From Streptomyces sp. SLBN-31 (GTDB taxonomy: Bacteria; Actinomycetota; Actinomycetes; Streptomycetales; Streptomycetaceae): DNA of 64,000 nt. The DNA is taken from the NCBI RefSeq assembly GCF_006715395.1, contig NZ_VFNC01000002.1:2542001-2606000 (forward strand), in the 5' to 3' direction. Positions 42,113 through 50,801 of the stretch are shown here, piece by piece. Below the pieces are notes generated by a model. The model did not search any database. It was not told the DNA's origin and was given only the letters and a program-made list of their open reading frames with translations. A program made the translations under genes and the position numbers. Position 1 is the stretch's first letter. Every line of letters starts with the position of its first letter.

Positions 42113-42847
42113 ATGATCGGCACCTGGAGCGCGACCCTCGGCAGATCGATGCGGCGTCCCTCGGCGCCCGTGACATACGCGCTGATCGCGCTGTGCTGCC
42201 TGGTCTTCGTGACCGGTCCGGCGGCGGGCCTGAATCCCGCCTACGGCTCCGGCGACGCGCTGCTCGCCGCGCAGCGCGCCTACTTCCACCGCTGGGGCGT
42301 GGTGCCCGCCGAGCTCTTCGCGGGCTCTCCGCGGGCCGCGCTGACTCCCGCGACGGCTCTCTTCGTGCACGGCAGCTGGGTGCACCTGCTGGGCAACATG
42401 CTCTTCCTGTTCGTCTTCGGAGTGATGACCGAGGAACGCATGGGCCGCGTGCGGTTCACCGTCTTCTACGTCGGCTGCGGCTACCTGGCCCTGCTGGGGT
42501 ACGCCGCGGCCAATTCCACGTCCGGGCAGTCGCTGGTCGGCGCGTCCGGGGCGGTCTCGGCGGTCCTGGGCGCCTTTCTGTACCTCTTCCCCGGGGCCAG
42601 GGTCACAAGCCTGCTCCCGTTCCTCTTCTTCCTCCCCCTGCGCTTCCCCGCGTGGGTCGTGCTGCCGTTCTGGGCGAGCCTGCAGTGGCTGGCGGCGGGG
42701 CGGGCGCCGCAGGGGCCGGGAGTGGCCTATCTGGCCCACCTGGTGGGCTTCGGACTGGGCTTCGTCTGCGCGTGGGCGGGTTTGCGCCGTACGACTAAAG
42801 TGAAGGCCGCCCCAGCTCCGGCACCCGAGGGAGAGAACCAGCCGTGA
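42113..42847 (+). CDS. Rhomboid-family intramembrane serine protease
   Basis: A 244-residue membrane protein with six to seven helices. The catalytic Ser145 lies in GASGAVSA and His209 in AHLVGFGLG, forming the dyad; HGSWVHLLGN (86-95) is the conserved oxyanion-related HxxxN region. The start ATG was chosen because it leads directly into the first charged stretch (MIGTWSATLG); the ATG at 42149 is an alternative. Its stop overlaps the following RAM-domain gene (GTGA). Substrate unknown. Confidence 0.9.
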   Translation: MIGTWSATLGRSMRRPSAPVTYALIALCCLVFVTGPAAGLNPAYGSGDALLAAQRAYFHRWGVVPAELFAGSPRAALTPATALFVHGSWVHLLGNMLFLFVFGVMTEERMGRVRFTVFYVGCGYLALLGYAAANSTSGQSLVGASGAVSAVLGAFLYLFPGARVTSLLPFLFFLPLRFPAWVVLPFWASLQWLAAGRAPQGPGVAYLAHLVGFGLGFVCAWAGLRRTTKVKAAPAPAPEGENQP

Positions 42848-43125
42848 TCACCGCGATCGTCCTGATCAAGACCAGTGTGGACCGGATCCCCGAGATCGCG
42901 GAGCGGATCGCCGCGCTGGACTCCGTCAGCGAGGTCTTCTCCGTGACCGGCACCTACGACCTGATCGCGATGGTCCGGGTGCGGCAGCACGAGGACCTGG
43001 CGGAGGTCATCCCGGGTTCGATCAGCAAGATCCCCGGGGTCGAGGCCACGGACACGCACGTGGCGTTCCGCACCTACTCCCAGCACGACCTGGAGGCGGC
43101 GTTCGCGATCGGCCTCGACTCCTGA
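42844..43125 (+). CDS. Stand-alone Lrp/AsnC ligand-binding (RAM) domain protein
   Basis: A 93-residue protein consisting only of the Lrp/AsnC effector-binding/oligomerisation fold (VLIKTSVDRIPEIAERIAAL in part, VFSVTGTYDLIAMV, IPGVEATDTHVAF), with no helix-turn-helix. Such proteins form rings or dimers that bind amino acids and can tune full-length Lrp proteins. It overlaps the rhomboid gene by 4 nt, implying coupled translation. GTG start. Confidence 0.88.
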   Translation: MITAIVLIKTSVDRIPEIAERIAALDSVSEVFSVTGTYDLIAMVRVRQHEDLAEVIPGSISKIPGVEATDTHVAFRTYSQHDLEAAFAIGLDS

Positions 43126-43149
43126 CCGCCGCCTCCCGACCCCGTCCGG

Positions 43150-44511
43150 TCAGACCGCCGGCACGCAGCGGCCGTCCTGCGTGCGGTACGTCCACTTCGC
43201 GCCGGCGCTCACCAGTTCCCTGACGGCGCCGACGAAGCGCTCGACGTGCTCGTCCGGGGTGCCCGCGCCGAAGCTGACCCGGATCGCGTTCAGGGACTTC
43301 TCGCCGGGCGCGGCCTCAGGGGCGCCGCACTCGCCCTGGGTCTGGGGTGCGGAGCCGAGCAGGGTGCGGACCAGGGGGTGGGCGCAGAAGAGGCCGTCGC
43401 GGACGCCGATGCCGTACTCGGCGGAGAGGGCCGCGGCGAAGTGGGAGCTGTTCCAGCCCTCGACGACGAAGGAGATGACGCCGACCCGGTCGGCGTCGTC
43501 GCCGAAGAGGGACAGCACCTTCACCTGCGGGACCTCGGCCAGCCCCGCCCGTACCTTGCCGATCAGGTACCGCTCGCGGGCCACCAGGGTGTCGAAGCCG
43601 GCCTCCGTGAGGGCCTTGCAGGCCGACGCGACGGCGTAGGCGCCGATGACGTTCGGGGAGCCGGCCTCGTGGCGGGCCGCGCTCTCGTGCCACTCCACGT
43701 CCACTCCCCCGTCCTCGCGGCGGGTGACCTTGCGGCTGGCGCCGCCGCCCGCGAGGTAGGGGTCGGCCTCGCGCAGCCAGTCGGCGCGACCGGCCAGCAC
43801 GCCGGCCCCGAAGGGGGCGTACAGCTTGTGGCCGGAGAAGGCGACCCAGTCGACGTCCAGGTCGCGGACGGAGACGGGGTGGTGCGGGGCGAGCTGGGCG
43901 GCGTCCAGGACGATGCGGGCGCCGTGCGCGTGGGCCGCCGCGGCCAGCTCACGCACCGGCCACCGCTCGCCGGTGACGTTCGAGGCGCCGGTGACGCAGA
44001 CCAGGGCCGGGCCGTAGGGGTCGCGCCCGGCGAGGGCGCGCTCCAGCGTCTCCACGGCCTGTGCCGGGGTGCGCGGGGCGTCGAGGTAGGTGACGTGGGC
44101 GTCCTGCCAGGGCAGCAGGCTCGCGTGGTGCTCGGTCTCGAAGACGAAGACCTGGCAGCCGGCCGGCAGGGCGCGGGCGAGGAGGTTGAGGGAGTCCGTC
44201 GTCGAGCGGGTGAAGACCAGCTGGTCCTCGGCACGGCAGTCGAGGAACTCGGCGACCGTCCTGCGGGCGTTCTCGAAGAGGTCGGTGGACAGCTGGGAGA
44301 GGTAGCCGGCACCGCGGTGGACGCTGCCGTAGTACGGGGCGTAGGCCGCGACGTCGTCCCAGACGCGCTGCAGGGCGGGCGCGCTGGCCGCGCAGTCGAG
44401 CGCCGCGTAGGTCACCTCGCCACCGGTGACGAGCGGGACGGTGACATCCCCGCCCAGAACGGGCAGAGGGGCACAAACGGTCTGGGTGGAGGCAGCGGTG
44501 GAGACAGACAT
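43150..44511 (-). CDS. Class V aminotransferase, SufS-like cysteine desulfurase candidate
   Basis: A 453-residue PLP enzyme of the class V/NifS superfamily. Lys229 in SGHKLYAP binds PLP, and H129 in ETEHHASLLPW stacks on the cofactor. Cys376 in VRDGLFCAHPLV lies where SufS has its catalytic Cys (RAGHHCAQPL), supporting desulfurase or selenocysteine-lyase activity; an isopenicillin-N-epimerase-like role is the alternative. Transcription starts behind a SAM-IV riboswitch, tying it to sulfur amino acid status. No sufE or sufU gene follows it here. ATG (MSVSTAASTQ); the last residues end in VPAV. Confidence 0.85.
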   Translation of the reverse strand: MSVSTAASTQTVCAPLPVLGGDVTVPLVTGGEVTYAALDCAASAPALQRVWDDVAAYAPYYGSVHRGAGYLSQLSTDLFENARRTVAEFLDCRAEDQLVFTRSTTDSLNLLARALPAGCQVFVFETEHHASLLPWQDAHVTYLDAPRTPAQAVETLERALAGRDPYGPALVCVTGASNVTGERWPVRELAAAAHAHGARIVLDAAQLAPHHPVSVRDLDVDWVAFSGHKLYAPFGAGVLAGRADWLREADPYLAGGGASRKVTRREDGGVDVEWHESAARHEAGSPNVIGAYAVASACKALTEAGFDTLVARERYLIGKVRAGLAEVPQVKVLSLFGDDADRVGVISFVVEGWNSSHFAAALSAEYGIGVRDGLFCAHPLVRTLLGSAPQTQGECGAPEAAPGEKSLNAIRVSFGAGTPDEHVERFVGAVRELVSAGAKWTYRTQDGRCVPAV

Positions 44512-44588
44512 GGGGGAACTCCCGTGAAAGGGCACGCGCGTGCGGGCCGGAAAGAGAAGAGGGGTGCGCGGAGGGGGGCTCTGCGGCC

Positions 44589-44609
44589 CTATCGCATTCG
44601 CTTGCTCAC
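44589..44609 (-). CDS. Micro-ORF in the SAM-IV leader (VSKRMR)
   Basis: GTG AGC AAG CGA ATG CGA TAG is a 6-codon frame 36 nt downstream of the aptamer. A GAGGAG ribosome-binding sequence precedes it at 7-nt spacing. It could be a leader peptide or chance; it is too short for the usual ORF track. No sulfur amino acid codon except an internal ATG (Met). Confidence 0.35.
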   Translation of the reverse strand: MSKRMR

Positions 44610-44644
44610 GGAAGACTCCTCGACGACCAGGATCCCCGGTTCGT

Positions 44645-44766
44645 GAGGGATCCGCGCTTGCCGCAGACCTCGCTGCCTACGGCCTGGTCTTCACCCGGGG
44701 CACCCCGCCACGGACGGAGGGTTGCCGGACAGTCGGCCGGGGCCTCATGACTGTCACTCATGACCT
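44645..44766 (-). promoter_or_regulatory. SAM-IV riboswitch
   Basis: Read on the minus strand, GTCATGAGTG-CAGTCATGAGGCC, GGCCGACTGTCCGGCAACCC, GGCGGGGTGCCCCGGGTGAA and GACCAGGCCGTAGGCAGC occur in order, the conserved core and pseudoknot of the actinomycete SAM-IV class. A GGATCC hairpin (44629-44652) just after it could be part of the expression platform. SAM should turn down the downstream class V aminotransferase. Confidence 0.88.
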
Positions 44767-44792
44767 GGTACAGGAACGTACGTGAAGTGATC

Positions 44793-44828
44793 GCGGTCCC
44801 GCAACCCGAGTCCGGATGACGGGACCGC
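44793..44828 (-). terminator. trpD terminator hairpin
   Basis: GCGGTCCCG and CGGGACCGC form a perfect 9-bp stem with an 18-nt loop, 15 nt beyond the trpD stop on the minus strand, just before the SAM-IV leader. Confidence 0.7.
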
Positions 44829-44842
44829 GCGCTGCACACGCC

Positions 44843-45907
44843 CTACGCGTTGCTGGCGGCCACCCAGCGCTCCAGCGCCCGCTTGGCCGCACCGGAGTCG
44901 ATGGACTCGGCGGCCTTCGCCATGCCCGCCCCCAACTGATCGGCCAGAGAGGCCTCCGTCGGCTGCAGGGCCACCAGGGCGGCCGCCGAGTTCAGCAGGA
45001 CGGCGTCCCGCACGGGACCCGTCTCGCCGTCCAGGAGCCGCCGGGCGACCTCCGCGTTGTACGACGGGTCCCCGCCCCGCAGCGCCTCCACCGGCACCAG
45101 GTCCAGGCCGACGTCACGGGGGTCGAAGGTCTCCTCGGTGACCTTGCCGTCCCGGACGATCCAGACGCGCGACGTGGCCGTCGTCGTCAGCTCGTCGAGG
45201 CCGTCGTCGCCGCGGAAGACCAGGGAGGAGTTGCCGCGCTCGGCGAAGACTCCGGCCACGATCGGCGCCATGCGCGGATCGGCCACACCCACCGCCTGCG
45301 CCCGCACCTTGGCGGGGTTGGTCAGCGGGCCGAGCGCGTTGAAGACCGTACGGATGCCCAACTGGCCTCGGGCGGCGCCCACATGACGCAGCGCCGGATG
45401 GAACTTGATGGCGAAGCAGAAGGTGATCCCGGCCTCCTGGGCCACCTCGGGGACCCGCTTCACGGGCAGCTCCAGGTTGACGCCCAGCTTCTCCAGGACG
45501 TCGGACGCCCCGGACGCCGAGGACGCGGCCCGGTTGCCGTGCTTGACCACCCGCGCACCCGTGCCCGCGACGACGATCGACGACATCGTGGAGATGTTCA
45601 CCGTCTTCGCGCCGTCGCCCCCGGTGCCGACGATGTCCACGGTCGGGCCCGGCACCTCGATGACGTTCGCGTGCTCGTACATCGTGCGGACCAGGCCGTT
45701 GATCTCCTCGACCGTCTCGCCCTTGGCCCGCATCGCCACCACGAAGCCGGCGATCTGGGCGTCGGTCGCCTCGCCGCGCATCATGAGGTCCATCGCCCAG
45801 GCCGTGTCGTCGGTGGACAGGTCCTTGCCGCTCAGCAGGCCGTTCAGCAGCAGGGGCCAGGAACGGCCCGCCGCGGTGTCGCCTCCAGCGGGGGTCACAG
45901 CGCTCAT
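44843..45907 (-). CDS. trpD: Anthranilate phosphoribosyltransferase
   Basis: A 354-residue enzyme that transfers phosphoribose from PRPP to anthranilate in tryptophan synthesis. [18 protein letters not shown] contains the PRPP-binding [24 protein letters not shown] binds the substrates, and [11 protein letters not shown] and [11 protein letters not shown] are family signatures. ATG start. It lies 30 kb from the trpE-G fusion and is not attenuated by any Trp leader that I can see. M. tuberculosis keeps trpD (Rv2192c) next to the ctaE-qcr operon as here. Confidence 0.96.
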   Translation of the reverse strand: MSAVTPAGGDTAAGRSWPLLLNGLLSGKDLSTDDTAWAMDLMMRGEATDAQIAGFVVAMRAKGETVEEINGLVRTMYEHANVIEVPGPTVDIVGTGGDGAKTVNISTMSSIVVAGTGARVVKHGNRAASSASGASDVLEKLGVNLELPVKRVPEVAQEAGITFCFAIKFHPALRHVGAARGQLGIRTVFNALGPLTNPAKVRAQAVGVADPRMAPIVAGVFAERGNSSLVFRGDDGLDELTTTATSRVWIVRDGKVTEETFDPRDVGLDLVPVEALRGGDPSYNAEVARRLLDGETGPVRDAVLLNSAAALVALQPTEASLADQLGAGMAKAAESIDSGAAKRALERWVAASNA

Positions 45908-45986
45908 GGGGCCGCTCCTGATGGTCGTAGACGTGTCGTGGGCGTAACGCAGTGTGTGCCCACCCTATCCAGGCACGGGCATCGCG

Positions 45987-46021
45987 AAGGGCCCCCGTCC
46001 GGAGAACGGACGGGGGCCCTT
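45987..46021 (-). terminator. Terminator of the ctaE-qcrCAB operon
   Basis: AAGGGCCCCCGTCCG and CGGACGGGGGCCCTT form a perfect 15-bp stem with a GAGAA loop, 23 nt past the qcrB stop. The right flank is TTCGC rather than a long T-run. Confidence 0.9.
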
Positions 46022-46044
46022 GGTGCGCGTGGCGAGCGCAGCGA

Positions 46045-47679
46045 TCAGTGGTGGCCGTGGCCGCTCGTGATCTCCTTGTACTCCTCGACGGTCGGCTTCG
46101 GGATCTGGGACTCCTCGCCGAAGTACGCCTCGCTGAGCTTGGCGCGCAGCTTGTGGGAGCCCTTCACCTTGCGCTCGACGCCGTTCTCGTCGACCGTCGG
46201 GCCGAGTTCGAGCGGCTTGTACTGGTCGTGCGCCGTGAGGGTGTGCAGCGCCTCCTGGCTGAGCGGCTCGTGCACCTCGATGAACTCACCGTGCGGCAGG
46301 CGCTTGATGATGCCGGACTCGCGACCGTGCAGCACCTTGTCCTTGTCCCGGCGCTGCAGGCCGAGGCAGATCCGCTTGGTGGCGACGAAGGTGAGCACCG
46401 GCACGACGAAGAAGCCGACGCGCACGAACCAGGTGATCGCGTTGATCGACAGCTGGAAGTGCGTGGCCCACAGGTCGTTGCCGCCACCGATCATCAGCAC
46501 GAAGTACCAGGAGATCCACGCGGCACCGAACGCGGTACGCGTCGGGGCGTTGCGCGGACGGTCCAGGATGTGGTGCTCGCGCTTGTCGCCGGTGACCCAG
46601 GACTCGATGAACGGGTAGACCGCGATCGCGACCAGGACGAGCGGGAAGATCACCAGCGGGATGAACACGCCCAGGACGAGCGTGTGGCCCCAGAGGTTGA
46701 TCTCCCAGCCCGGCATCGTACGGATCAGGCCCTCGGAGAAGCCCATGTACCAGTCGGGCTGGGCGCCGGTGGACACCTGGTCCGGACGGTAGGGGCCCAT
46801 GGCCCAGATCGGGTTGATCGAGGCGATCGCCGCGATGGCCGTGATGACACCGAAGACCAGGAAGAAGAAGCCGCCGGCCTTCGCCATGTACACCGGCAGC
46901 AGCGGCATGCCGACGACGTTGTTGTTCGTCTTTCCGGGACCCGCGAACTGCGTGTGCTTGTGGTAGAAGACCAGGATCAGGTGGCCCACCATCAGGCCCA
47001 GCATGAGGCCCGGCAGCAGCAGGATGTGGACCGAGTAGAACCGGGCCACGAAGTCGCCGCCCGGGAACTCGCCGCCGAACAGGAACATCGACAGGTACGT
47101 GCCGACGACCGGCACGGACAGGATCGCGCCCTCCATGAAGCGGACACCGGTGCCGGAGAGCAGGTCGTCCGGGAGCGAGTAACCGGTGAAGCCGGTGAAC
47201 ATGCCCAGGACGAGCAGCAGGAAACCGAACAGCCAGTTGACCTCACGCGGCTTGCGGAACGCACCGGTGAAGAACACGCGCATCATGTGCACGAACATGC
47301 CGGCGAGGAAGATCAGCGCGGCCCAGTGGTGGATCTGCCGGATCAGCAGACCACCGCGCACGTCGAAGGAGATGTGCAGGGTCGAGTTAAACGCCTCGGA
47401 CATCATCTGACCCTGCAGCGGGATGTAGCTGCCGTGGTACTCCACCTCGTTCATCGACGGGTGGAAGAACAGCGTCAGGTACACACCCGTGAGGATGAGG
47501 ATGATGAAGCTGTACATGCACACTTCGCCCAACATGAACGACCAGTGGTCGGGGAAGATCTTGCGCATGTTGGTCTTGGCGAGGGAGTAGATCCCCAGCC
47601 GGCCGTCGGCCCAGTCGGCGACGCGCTCGCCGGCCGGCGCTTTGCCGCGCCGGGCCTCGGTGTTGTGGTTGGTGCTCAT
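46045..47679 (-). CDS. qcrB: Cytochrome b subunit of the bc1 complex
   Basis: A 544-residue integral membrane subunit of the menaquinol:cytochrome c reductase. Haem ligands lie in IHHWAALIFLAGMFVHMMRVF and HILLLPGLMLGLMVGHLILVF (only parts given). The Qo-site PDWY appears in AQPDWYMGF. Actinobacterial QcrB has the extended C-terminus ending in HGHH. The 4-nt overlap with qcrA and the ctaE-qcrC-qcrA-qcrB order match the actinobacterial bcc-aa3 supercomplex. ATG start. Confidence 0.96.
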   Translation of the reverse strand: MSTNHNTEARRGKAPAGERVADWADGRLGIYSLAKTNMRKIFPDHWSFMLGEVCMYSFIILILTGVYLTLFFHPSMNEVEYHGSYIPLQGQMMSEAFNSTLHISFDVRGGLLIRQIHHWAALIFLAGMFVHMMRVFFTGAFRKPREVNWLFGFLLLVLGMFTGFTGYSLPDDLLSGTGVRFMEGAILSVPVVGTYLSMFLFGGEFPGGDFVARFYSVHILLLPGLMLGLMVGHLILVFYHKHTQFAGPGKTNNNVVGMPLLPVYMAKAGGFFFLVFGVITAIAAIASINPIWAMGPYRPDQVSTGAQPDWYMGFSEGLIRTMPGWEINLWGHTLVLGVFIPLVIFPLVLVAIAVYPFIESWVTGDKREHHILDRPRNAPTRTAFGAAWISWYFVLMIGGGNDLWATHFQLSINAITWFVRVGFFVVPVLTFVATKRICLGLQRRDKDKVLHGRESGIIKRLPHGEFIEVHEPLSQEALHTLTAHDQYKPLELGPTVDENGVERKVKGSHKLRAKLSEAYFGEESQIPKPTVEEYKEITSGHGHH

Positions 47680-48731
47680 CCGCGCTCCCAGAAGGCAGGA
47701 CCGACGGGCTCCTCGAAGTCGCCGAGCGCTTCGAGGTAACCGTCACTGTTCACGCCGATGCGCAGCTGCGGCAGGGCGTGACCGGCGGGGCCGAAGATCA
47801 CCCGGGCACCGTCGGAGAGGTCGAAGGTGGACTGGTGGCAGGGGCACAGCACGTGGTGCGTCTGCTGCTCGTACAGGGAGATCGGGCAACCGACGTGGGT
47901 GCAGATCTTCGAGTACGCGACGATGCCCTGGTAGGACCAGTCGAGCTCCTGCTTGTCCTTGATGTTCTCCGGCTGGAGCCGGACGATCATCAGGGCCGCC
48001 TTGGCGATCTCGGTCTGGAAGTTCTCGTCCTTCTCCTCCAGGCCCTCGGGCTTGGCGAAGGTCAGCGAGCCGACCGCGACGTCGGAGGGACGCAGCGGCT
48101 CGTTGGTGTTCATGTTGACGAGAAGCTTGCCCTTGGACCAGAGCGTGTGGCGGAGCTTGGTGCCCGGCAGCGGACCGAGGTCGCGCAGCAGCATGACGCC
48201 GGAGAGCGGGAACAGGGCCAGCGCGCCGAACATCGTGTTGCGGATCAGCTTGCGGCGACCGAGCGCGGACTCCTTGGCGCCCTGCTTGAAGTCGGCCATG
48301 ACCTTGGCCTTGACCTCGGGCGAGGCCTCGATCGGGTGCCGCTCGTCCGCGACCTCCACGTCGGACATCAGGGTGCGGGCCCAGTGGACCGCGCCCGCGC
48401 CGATCGCGAACAGGGCCAGACCGAGGGTCAGGCCGAGCGCGAAGTTCAGCGCGTTGATGTGGCCGATCGGGAAGACGTAGATGGCCTTGTCGTGCGGGAT
48501 CGCCACGTAGGAGGCGATGAAGCCGATCGTGGCCAGCATCGAGACCGTGAACAGCATGGCCACCGTGCGCTCGGACCGCCTGGCGGCCCGCTCGTCGATG
48601 TCCTGGATCCGGTGCTCGTGGGGCGGCAGACCGGGGTCGGCGAACGGGTCCTTCTCGTCCGCGATCCCTACGGCGCCGTGCACGTCCTGCTCAGCGGGCA
48701 GGTTCTCTTCTGGAATGTCTTGGCTACTCAT
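47676..48731 (-). CDS. qcrA: Rieske Fe-S subunit of the bc1 complex
   Basis: A 351-residue actinobacterial Rieske protein with three N-terminal membrane helices (about 55-75, 85-115, 175-195) instead of one. The [2Fe-2S] ligands are CTHVGC (277-282) and CPCHQS (296-301); GPAGHALPQL closes the cluster fold. ATG start, overlapping qcrB by 4 nt and qcrC by 4 nt. Confidence 0.96.
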   Translation of the reverse strand: MSSQDIPEENLPAEQDVHGAVGIADEKDPFADPGLPPHEHRIQDIDERAARRSERTVAMLFTVSMLATIGFIASYVAIPHDKAIYVFPIGHINALNFALGLTLGLALFAIGAGAVHWARTLMSDVEVADERHPIEASPEVKAKVMADFKQGAKESALGRRKLIRNTMFGALALFPLSGVMLLRDLGPLPGTKLRHTLWSKGKLLVNMNTNEPLRPSDVAVGSLTFAKPEGLEEKDENFQTEIAKAALMIVRLQPENIKDKQELDWSYQGIVAYSKICTHVGCPISLYEQQTHHVLCPCHQSTFDLSDGARVIFGPAGHALPQLRIGVNSDGYLEALGDFEEPVGPAFWERG

Positions 48732-49537
48732 GACTTCTTGGCCTTTGCGGTCCGAGCGGCGACCCAGACGGCGACCGCGATCAGCGCGCCGAGTCCGAAG
48801 ATCCAGGCGAACAGGCCCTCGGAGACCGGGCCCAGACCGCCCAGCTCAAGGCCGCCGGGGCTCTCGGTGTCGTCTCCGTTGACCGCGTTCAGGTACGCGA
48901 TGATGTCCTTCTTGTTCTGCTCCGACAGCGTGGTGTCGGGGAACGACGGCATGTTCTGCGGGCCGGTCTGCATGGCCTCGTAGATGTGCTTCGGCGCGAC
49001 ACCCTCGAGGTTCGGCGCGAACTTGCCGTGCGTGAGCGCACCGCCCTTGCCGGTGAAGTTGTGGCACTGCGCGCAGTTGGTGCGGAACAGCTCGCCGCCC
49101 TTGGCGATGTCGGCACCGTCGGGGCCGTACTGCGCCTTCGTCGGGACGGACGGGCCGGCGCCCAGGGAGGAGATGTACGCGGCGAGCTGGTCGATCTCGG
49201 CCTGCGTGTAGATGACCTTCTTCTTCGGGACCTGCGCGCCCGGCTGCTGGGCCGGCATACGGCCGGTGCCGACCTGGAAGTCGACGGCCGCGGCGCCCAC
49301 ACCCACCAGGCTCGGACCGTCGGTGGTGCCCTGACCGCCGGTTCCGTGGCAGGTTGCGCAGCCCACGGAGTAGAGCTTCTTGCCCTCGTCGATGGCAAGG
49401 GACTGGGCGGTGTCATCGGCCTGCGCCTTGCTCGCGGGTGCGAACACGGCGTACAGCCCCCCGGTGCATGCCAGCGCGAGGAGTAGGACGACGAGCGCCG
49501 CCATCGGATGGCGTCGTCGTGCGGAGAGCTTTTTCAC
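48728..49537 (-). CDS. qcrC: Dihaem cytochrome c subunit of the bc1 complex
   Basis: A 269-residue membrane-anchored cytochrome with two CXXCH sites, CATCH (60-64) and CAQCH (155-159), and a C-terminal membrane helix (about 243-262). Actinobacteria use it in place of a soluble cytochrome c to connect bc1 with the aa3 oxidase. The N-terminal hydrophobic segment (12-33) is a signal anchor. GTG start (MKKLSARRRH). The ctaE gene lies 80 nt upstream on the same strand. Confidence 0.95.
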   Translation of the reverse strand: MKKLSARRRHPMAALVVLLLALACTGGLYAVFAPASKAQADDTAQSLAIDEGKKLYSVGCATCHGTGGQGTTDGPSLVGVGAAAVDFQVGTGRMPAQQPGAQVPKKKVIYTQAEIDQLAAYISSLGAGPSVPTKAQYGPDGADIAKGGELFRTNCAQCHNFTGKGGALTHGKFAPNLEGVAPKHIYEAMQTGPQNMPSFPDTTLSEQNKKDIIAYLNAVNGDDTESPGGLELGGLGPVSEGLFAWIFGLGALIAVAVWVAARTAKAKKS

Positions 49538-49616
49538 GGATTACCCCGGTGTCAGGATCTTCTGCGTCGATGCTTTTGGGTTGTGCGCCGCGCGGGCGCA
49601 CGCGGGACGGGCCCCG

Positions 49617-50237
49617 CTACTTGATCAGGTAGATCGTGGCGAAGAGGCCGATCCACACGACATCGACGAAGTGCCAGTAGTAGGACACGACGATGGCCGC
49701 GGTCGCCTGCTCGTGGGTGAACCTCTTGGCCGCGTAGGTGCGGCCGAGGACGAACAGGAAGGCGATGAGGCCGCCTGTCACGTGCATGCCGTGGAAGCCG
49801 GTGGTCAGGTAGAACACCGAGCCGTACGGGTCGGAGGACAGGGAGAGCCCGTCCTTCTTCACCAGCTCCGTGTACTCGTAGATCTGACCGCCGATGAAGA
49901 TCGCACCCATGACGAAGGTGATGATGAACCAGCCCCGGAGCTTCTTCACGTCCCCGCGCTCGGCGGCGAAGACGCCGAGCTGACAGGTGAGTGAGGAGAG
50001 CACCAGGATCGTGGTGTTCGTCGCGGAGAACGGAAGGTTGAGATGGCTCGCCATCTCCTTCCAGTGATCCGGACCGGTCACCGATCGAAGGGTGAAGTAC
50101 ATCGCGAAGAGGGCCGCGAAGAACATCAGCTCGGAACTCAGCCAGATGATGGTTCCGACGCTGGTGAGGTTCGGCCGGTTGACCGACGGGTGCGCGTGCC
50201 CGGTTTCTACTGTCGTTGCTGTCGCCACGACCGACAT
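49617..50237 (-). CDS. ctaE: Cytochrome c oxidase subunit III
   Basis: A 206-residue five-helix COX3 subunit of the aa3 oxidase. [25 protein letters not shown] and [10 protein letters not shown] with the conserved His/Glu are visible, and the end [21 protein letters not shown] is typical. The start ATG ([12 protein letters not shown]) overlaps a short hydrophilic leader. It begins the ctaE-qcrCAB operon; the pseudo-receiver gene is divergent. Confidence 0.95.
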   Translation of the reverse strand: MSVVATATTVETGHAHPSVNRPNLTSVGTIIWLSSELMFFAALFAMYFTLRSVTGPDHWKEMASHLNLPFSATNTTILVLSSLTCQLGVFAAERGDVKKLRGWFIITFVMGAIFIGGQIYEYTELVKKDGLSLSSDPYGSVFYLTTGFHGMHVTGGLIAFLFVLGRTYAAKRFTHEQATAAIVVSYYWHFVDVVWIGLFATIYLIK

Positions 50238-50382
50238 TATGTCGGTCGCTTATCCCGCCCTCACTCCGGGGGGTGCCGTTCGGAGTGTTGCTCCCTTCGA
50301 TACCGGTGTTGACGTGGTGTTGAACGGAGTAACATCCGCCGCAACGGGCCTTTCCGTACGACGCAGACGTCTCGGAGGAACA
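50238..50382. promoter_or_regulatory. Divergent promoter region, ctaE / pseudo-receiver
   Basis: 145 nt between divergent genes. On the plus strand TTGACG (50309-50314) and TAACAT (50330-50335) resemble a promoter with a short 15-nt spacer; GGAGGAACA before the pseudo-receiver ATG is its ribosome-binding site. No classical repressor palindrome is evident. Confidence 0.4.
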
Positions 50383-50787
50383 ATGCAGCCGACCGCCACC
50401 GTGCTGGTCTACAGCGACGACTCCAACACTCGCGAGCAGGTTCGGCTGGCGACCGGGCGCAGGCCCGCGCCGGACGTCCCGGTGGTGGAGTTCGTGGAGT
50501 GCGCGACTCCGGCCGCCGTCATCAAGGAGCTGGACAAGGGCGGCATCGACGTCTGCGTCCTGGACGGCGAGGCCGTGCCGATGGGCGGCATGGGCCTGTG
50601 CCGGCAGCTCAAGGACGAGGTCTTCGACTGCCCGCCGGTGCTGCTGCTGATCGGCCGGCCGCAGGACGCCTGGCTGGCCACGTGGAGCCGTGCGGACGCC
50701 GCGGTGACGCTGCCGGTGGATCCCGTGGAGTTCGCCTCGGCCCTGGCCTCCCTGATGCGCGCCAGGAGCCTTCGGCAGAGCGCGTAG
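50383..50787 (+). CDS. Stand-alone pseudo-receiver (response-regulator-like) protein
   Basis: A 134-residue protein consisting only of a receiver fold, without an output domain. The acidic pair D12-D13 (SDDSNT) and a phospho-acceptor-like D61 (VCVLDGEAVPMGG) are present, but the usual Thr/Ser in strand 4 is replaced (LLIGRPQD) and the conserved Lys in strand 5 is Leu110 (VTLPVDP). It is likely phosphorylation-independent or weakly phosphorylated and works through protein contacts. The ATG follows GGAGGAACA. Divergent from ctaE, inside the cta/qcr cluster. Confidence 0.85.
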   Translation: MQPTATVLVYSDDSNTREQVRLATGRRPAPDVPVVEFVECATPAAVIKELDKGGIDVCVLDGEAVPMGGMGLCRQLKDEVFDCPPVLLLIGRPQDAWLATWSRADAAVTLPVDPVEFASALASLMRARSLRQSA

Positions 50788-50801
50788 GGACCCCGTCCTC
50801 C

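Noticed and set aside
44606..44839. 77-residue minus-strand frame in the SAM-IV leader
   Set aside because: It runs through the aptamer and shows no ribosome-binding site or domain; the riboswitch explains the sequence.
44816..47739. 600-residue plus-strand frames over trpD and qcrB
   Set aside because: Antisense to well-conserved enzymes, composition not protein-like.
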